NCBI GenBank assembly: GCA_945918815.1
Contig: CAMEIU010000047.1
Coordinates: 1 to 13,089, forward strand
Origin: an uncultured Clostridia bacterium
GTDB lineage: Bacteria; Bacillota; Clostridia; Oscillospirales; Oscillospiraceae
Length of the DNA stretch: 13,089 nt
Direction: 5' to 3'
Position numbers and translations under genes: made by a program. The notes below the pieces were generated by a model. It did no database searches, was not told the origin of the DNA, and saw only the letters and a list, made by a program, of their open reading frames with translations. Each line of letters starts with the position of its first letter. Positions within the stretch are counted from its first letter, which is position 1. Positions 12,501 to 13,089 of the stretch are shown one piece after another.

Positions 12501-13089
12501 GCGTGTGGAGGGTGCCGTCGGCGTCCACGGTGACCACGCCGGTGTTGTCGCTGGACCAGGTCACGGCCTTCTCACTGGCGTTCTCCGGAAGGACCAGCAC
12601 GGGAACCTTCACGCTGGTGTCCTTGCCCAGAATCAGGTCGCCGTTGACCTCGGCCTGAACGCTGGTCGCCTTCACCGGCTGCTTGCACTCGAAGTAGTCG
12701 ATGTTCAGGGCGTTGTTGAGAACCTTGATCTTGATGGTATGGGTACCGGCGGAAAGCTTCAGATTTTCGCCGATGGTGTCCTTGAACTTGGTCCAGCTGT
12801 TTCCGTTGGCGGGAGTCAGGGTCATGCGGGGAGACGCTTCGCCGTCCACATAGACCTCAAGCTTGGCGCTGCCGTTGACAGCACAGGAGACCACAAAGGG
12901 CAGGTCCATGTCCTCGGTCACGGTCACGTCATAGCAGTATTCGTCGCCCAAGGAGACGTAGGTGATGGCCTTGCCGGTGCCGTAGCCGGAATCGATCCGG
13001 GCGGTGGAGGGCAGGGTATCGGTGTCCTCGGCCTCGATGCGGCCGGGCAGAGTCAGGGTTTCCTCCTCGGGCGCTTCGGGCTCGGGCTG
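9568..13089 (-). CDS. Giant SLH-anchored carbohydrate-binding surface protein, 5' end beyond window
   Basis: The frame is open to the right edge, so the N-terminus and any signal peptide are missing; 1173 residues are visible. The TTG at 12951 is internal. In visible numbering: an acidic/proline-rich linker; CBM6/35-like domain about 17-135 (RIEAED to NIDYFEC); Big_2-like Ig domain about 139-224 (VTWSSDN, GEANITV); F5/8C-like (discoidin) domain about 227-374 (KLIDGN, FAEIKVYS); Ig-like domain about 378-470; a helical stretch to about 540; two related aBig-like repeats about 541-623 and 630-707 sharing KGQT and MP..P.GF; a second CBM6-like domain about 712-850 (NIEAN, GNWIRYDYVDFG); FIVAR about 854-915; an InlB-B/Bacterial-repeat-like domain about 918-990; three SLH domains about 1004-1172, with TREQ and TRAE motifs. 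No catalytic domain is seen in this part; one may lie upstream. Likely a wall-anchored glycan-binding protein. Confidence 0.92.
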   Translation of the reverse strand, partial: QPEPEAPEEETLTLPGRIEAEDTDTLPSTARIDSGYGTGKAITYVSLGDEYCYDVTVTEDMDLPFVVSCAVNGSAKLEVYVDGEASPRMTLTPANGNSWTKFKDTIGENLKLSAGTHTIKIKVLNNALNIDYFECKQPVKATSVQAEVNGDLILGKDTSVKVPVLVLPENASEKAVTWSSDNTGVVTVDADGTLHTLAVGEANITVKLASGESVSDTFTVKVEDAEAYLISTTEKGCVPSADVPEDHVNYKPEKLIDGNLTMYGWAACGSSHSSHIEDPSAFFTWDEAQTVQTIMLYDAVEGSNYVKKMEIVFFDAEGKELKTVSLPGGVPDGGMETVTLEAPLSGVAKIRFHILEATAPYGNYGFAEIKVYSADPGVIPVNAVSFGGAGVNLFPGDSYILKTPVVVPSTATNTQVTVTLAEGEGVISLTANTTDGLTKSYTIKALQKGKATTRATAANGVYAEFTVMVGTRDELANKIIEAENLYAKYPGPMAAHTTFRKAIDKALKVYNNSTDLDEYAQAVLDLQAAMEAFEAAFVTDLTAAEAAAAIVLTNPAKGQTSLDKPAMPDGFTVKITNVEPEGIINKSWGILSPDADAQVTLTLLVTKIQGGTTAEAVRTVTVPGYGPQEVLDTVSIGSPVKGQTQLTMPAVPKGFTLSIAASTDNLVAADGSFELPLYDTQVRLTVRVTKDASGTYAEKQIAITIPGVAKRLNTNIEANQIDAVSGSYIKVQNNEVVNFNAGNWIRYDYVDFGTNAKEIEFSINLAVHPSWAGKHVLVKLDAPDGETLADITVQANPKGGDWGVYYMHQAEFIRTISGVHTIYLVGAPDENGAGEGVGGVKEIRFDVLAEAGDSKELEALLAQAEGLNQEDYTEESWAGLTEALEAAEKVLENPVASQAELDKAAEAVRRALESLEVSGYVITVTQNRGGVITPDTSVVKAGADVKFTIEANFGYVVTDVLVDGASVGPVDSFTFRNVRANHTMEAEFEFVLDDLLLLGGAGGAGDFVDVQPGDWFYDAVDFVAAMGLMNGTSSNTFSPELTTTRGMIVTILYRHAGSPRVISNGTEWWSDARVWAMENGLSDGTNMEGKITREQLAAMLYRYAAYRGMNTAARSDLGSFADADNVSDWAADAMQWAVAAGILNGKTGGCLDPQGNATRAEVAAMLQRFCKLA

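Noticed and set aside
9568..12951. Complete gene starting at TTG 12951
   Set aside because: The frame stays open for 46 more codons to the window edge, and those codons encode the first half of the CBM6-like domain, so the true start is off-window.
2246..13089. Repeated GC-rich segments as possible CRISPR or transposon ends
   Set aside because: The repeats correspond to protein module repeats (SLH, FIVAR, CHB_HEX_C) within coding sequence; there are no regularly spaced identical units, terminal inverted repeats or transposase.

Overview
The window is a GC-rich stretch in which every convincing gene lies on the minus strand. It looks like an anaerobic, Gram-positive-type Clostridia (Oscillospiraceae-like; this placement is an inference). 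The clues are SLH-anchored giant surface proteins with FIVAR and Ig-like modules, GGAGG-type ribosome sites, and a corrinoid methyl-transfer gene set. No RNA gene, transposase, integrase or CRISPR array was seen. Apart from the partial genes at both edges, gaps are short (97 to 227 bases).

In transcription order (high to low coordinates): (1) a very large secreted SLH protein, open at the right window edge (9568-13089), with CBM6/35-like, Ig-like, F5/8C-like, FIVAR and three SLH modules; (2) a 97-base gap with three successive hairpins; (3) a uroporphyrinogen-decarboxylase-family methyltransferase (8193-9470); (4) a short AT-rich gap with a bulged 15-bp inverted repeat and a probable promoter; (5) a 1925-residue secreted SLH protein built around a right-handed beta-helix resembling GH141-like enzymes (2246-8023), closed by a strong Rho-independent terminator; (6) a promoter region with palindromes and direct repeats; (7) a compact, translationally coupled three-gene operon: corrinoid protein (1383-2018), DUF2284 Cys-rich protein (830-1381), and the start of a 2Fe-2S/ASKHA reductive activator of corrinoid proteins (1-833, cut by the window edge).

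The cytoplasmic genes together make the core of a corrinoid methyltransferase (O-, N- or S-demethylation) system: methyltransferase, B12 carrier, ATP-dependent reactivase and a candidate redox partner. Two cell-wall-anchored carbohydrate-directed giants are interleaved with it, with the methyltransferase gene sandwiched between them. The speculative but testable reading is a locus that captures and perhaps cleaves a methylated glycan (or glycoside) at the surface and demethylates the product inside. No transporter, regulator or pterin methyltransferase is visible within the window, so the substrate remains unknown.
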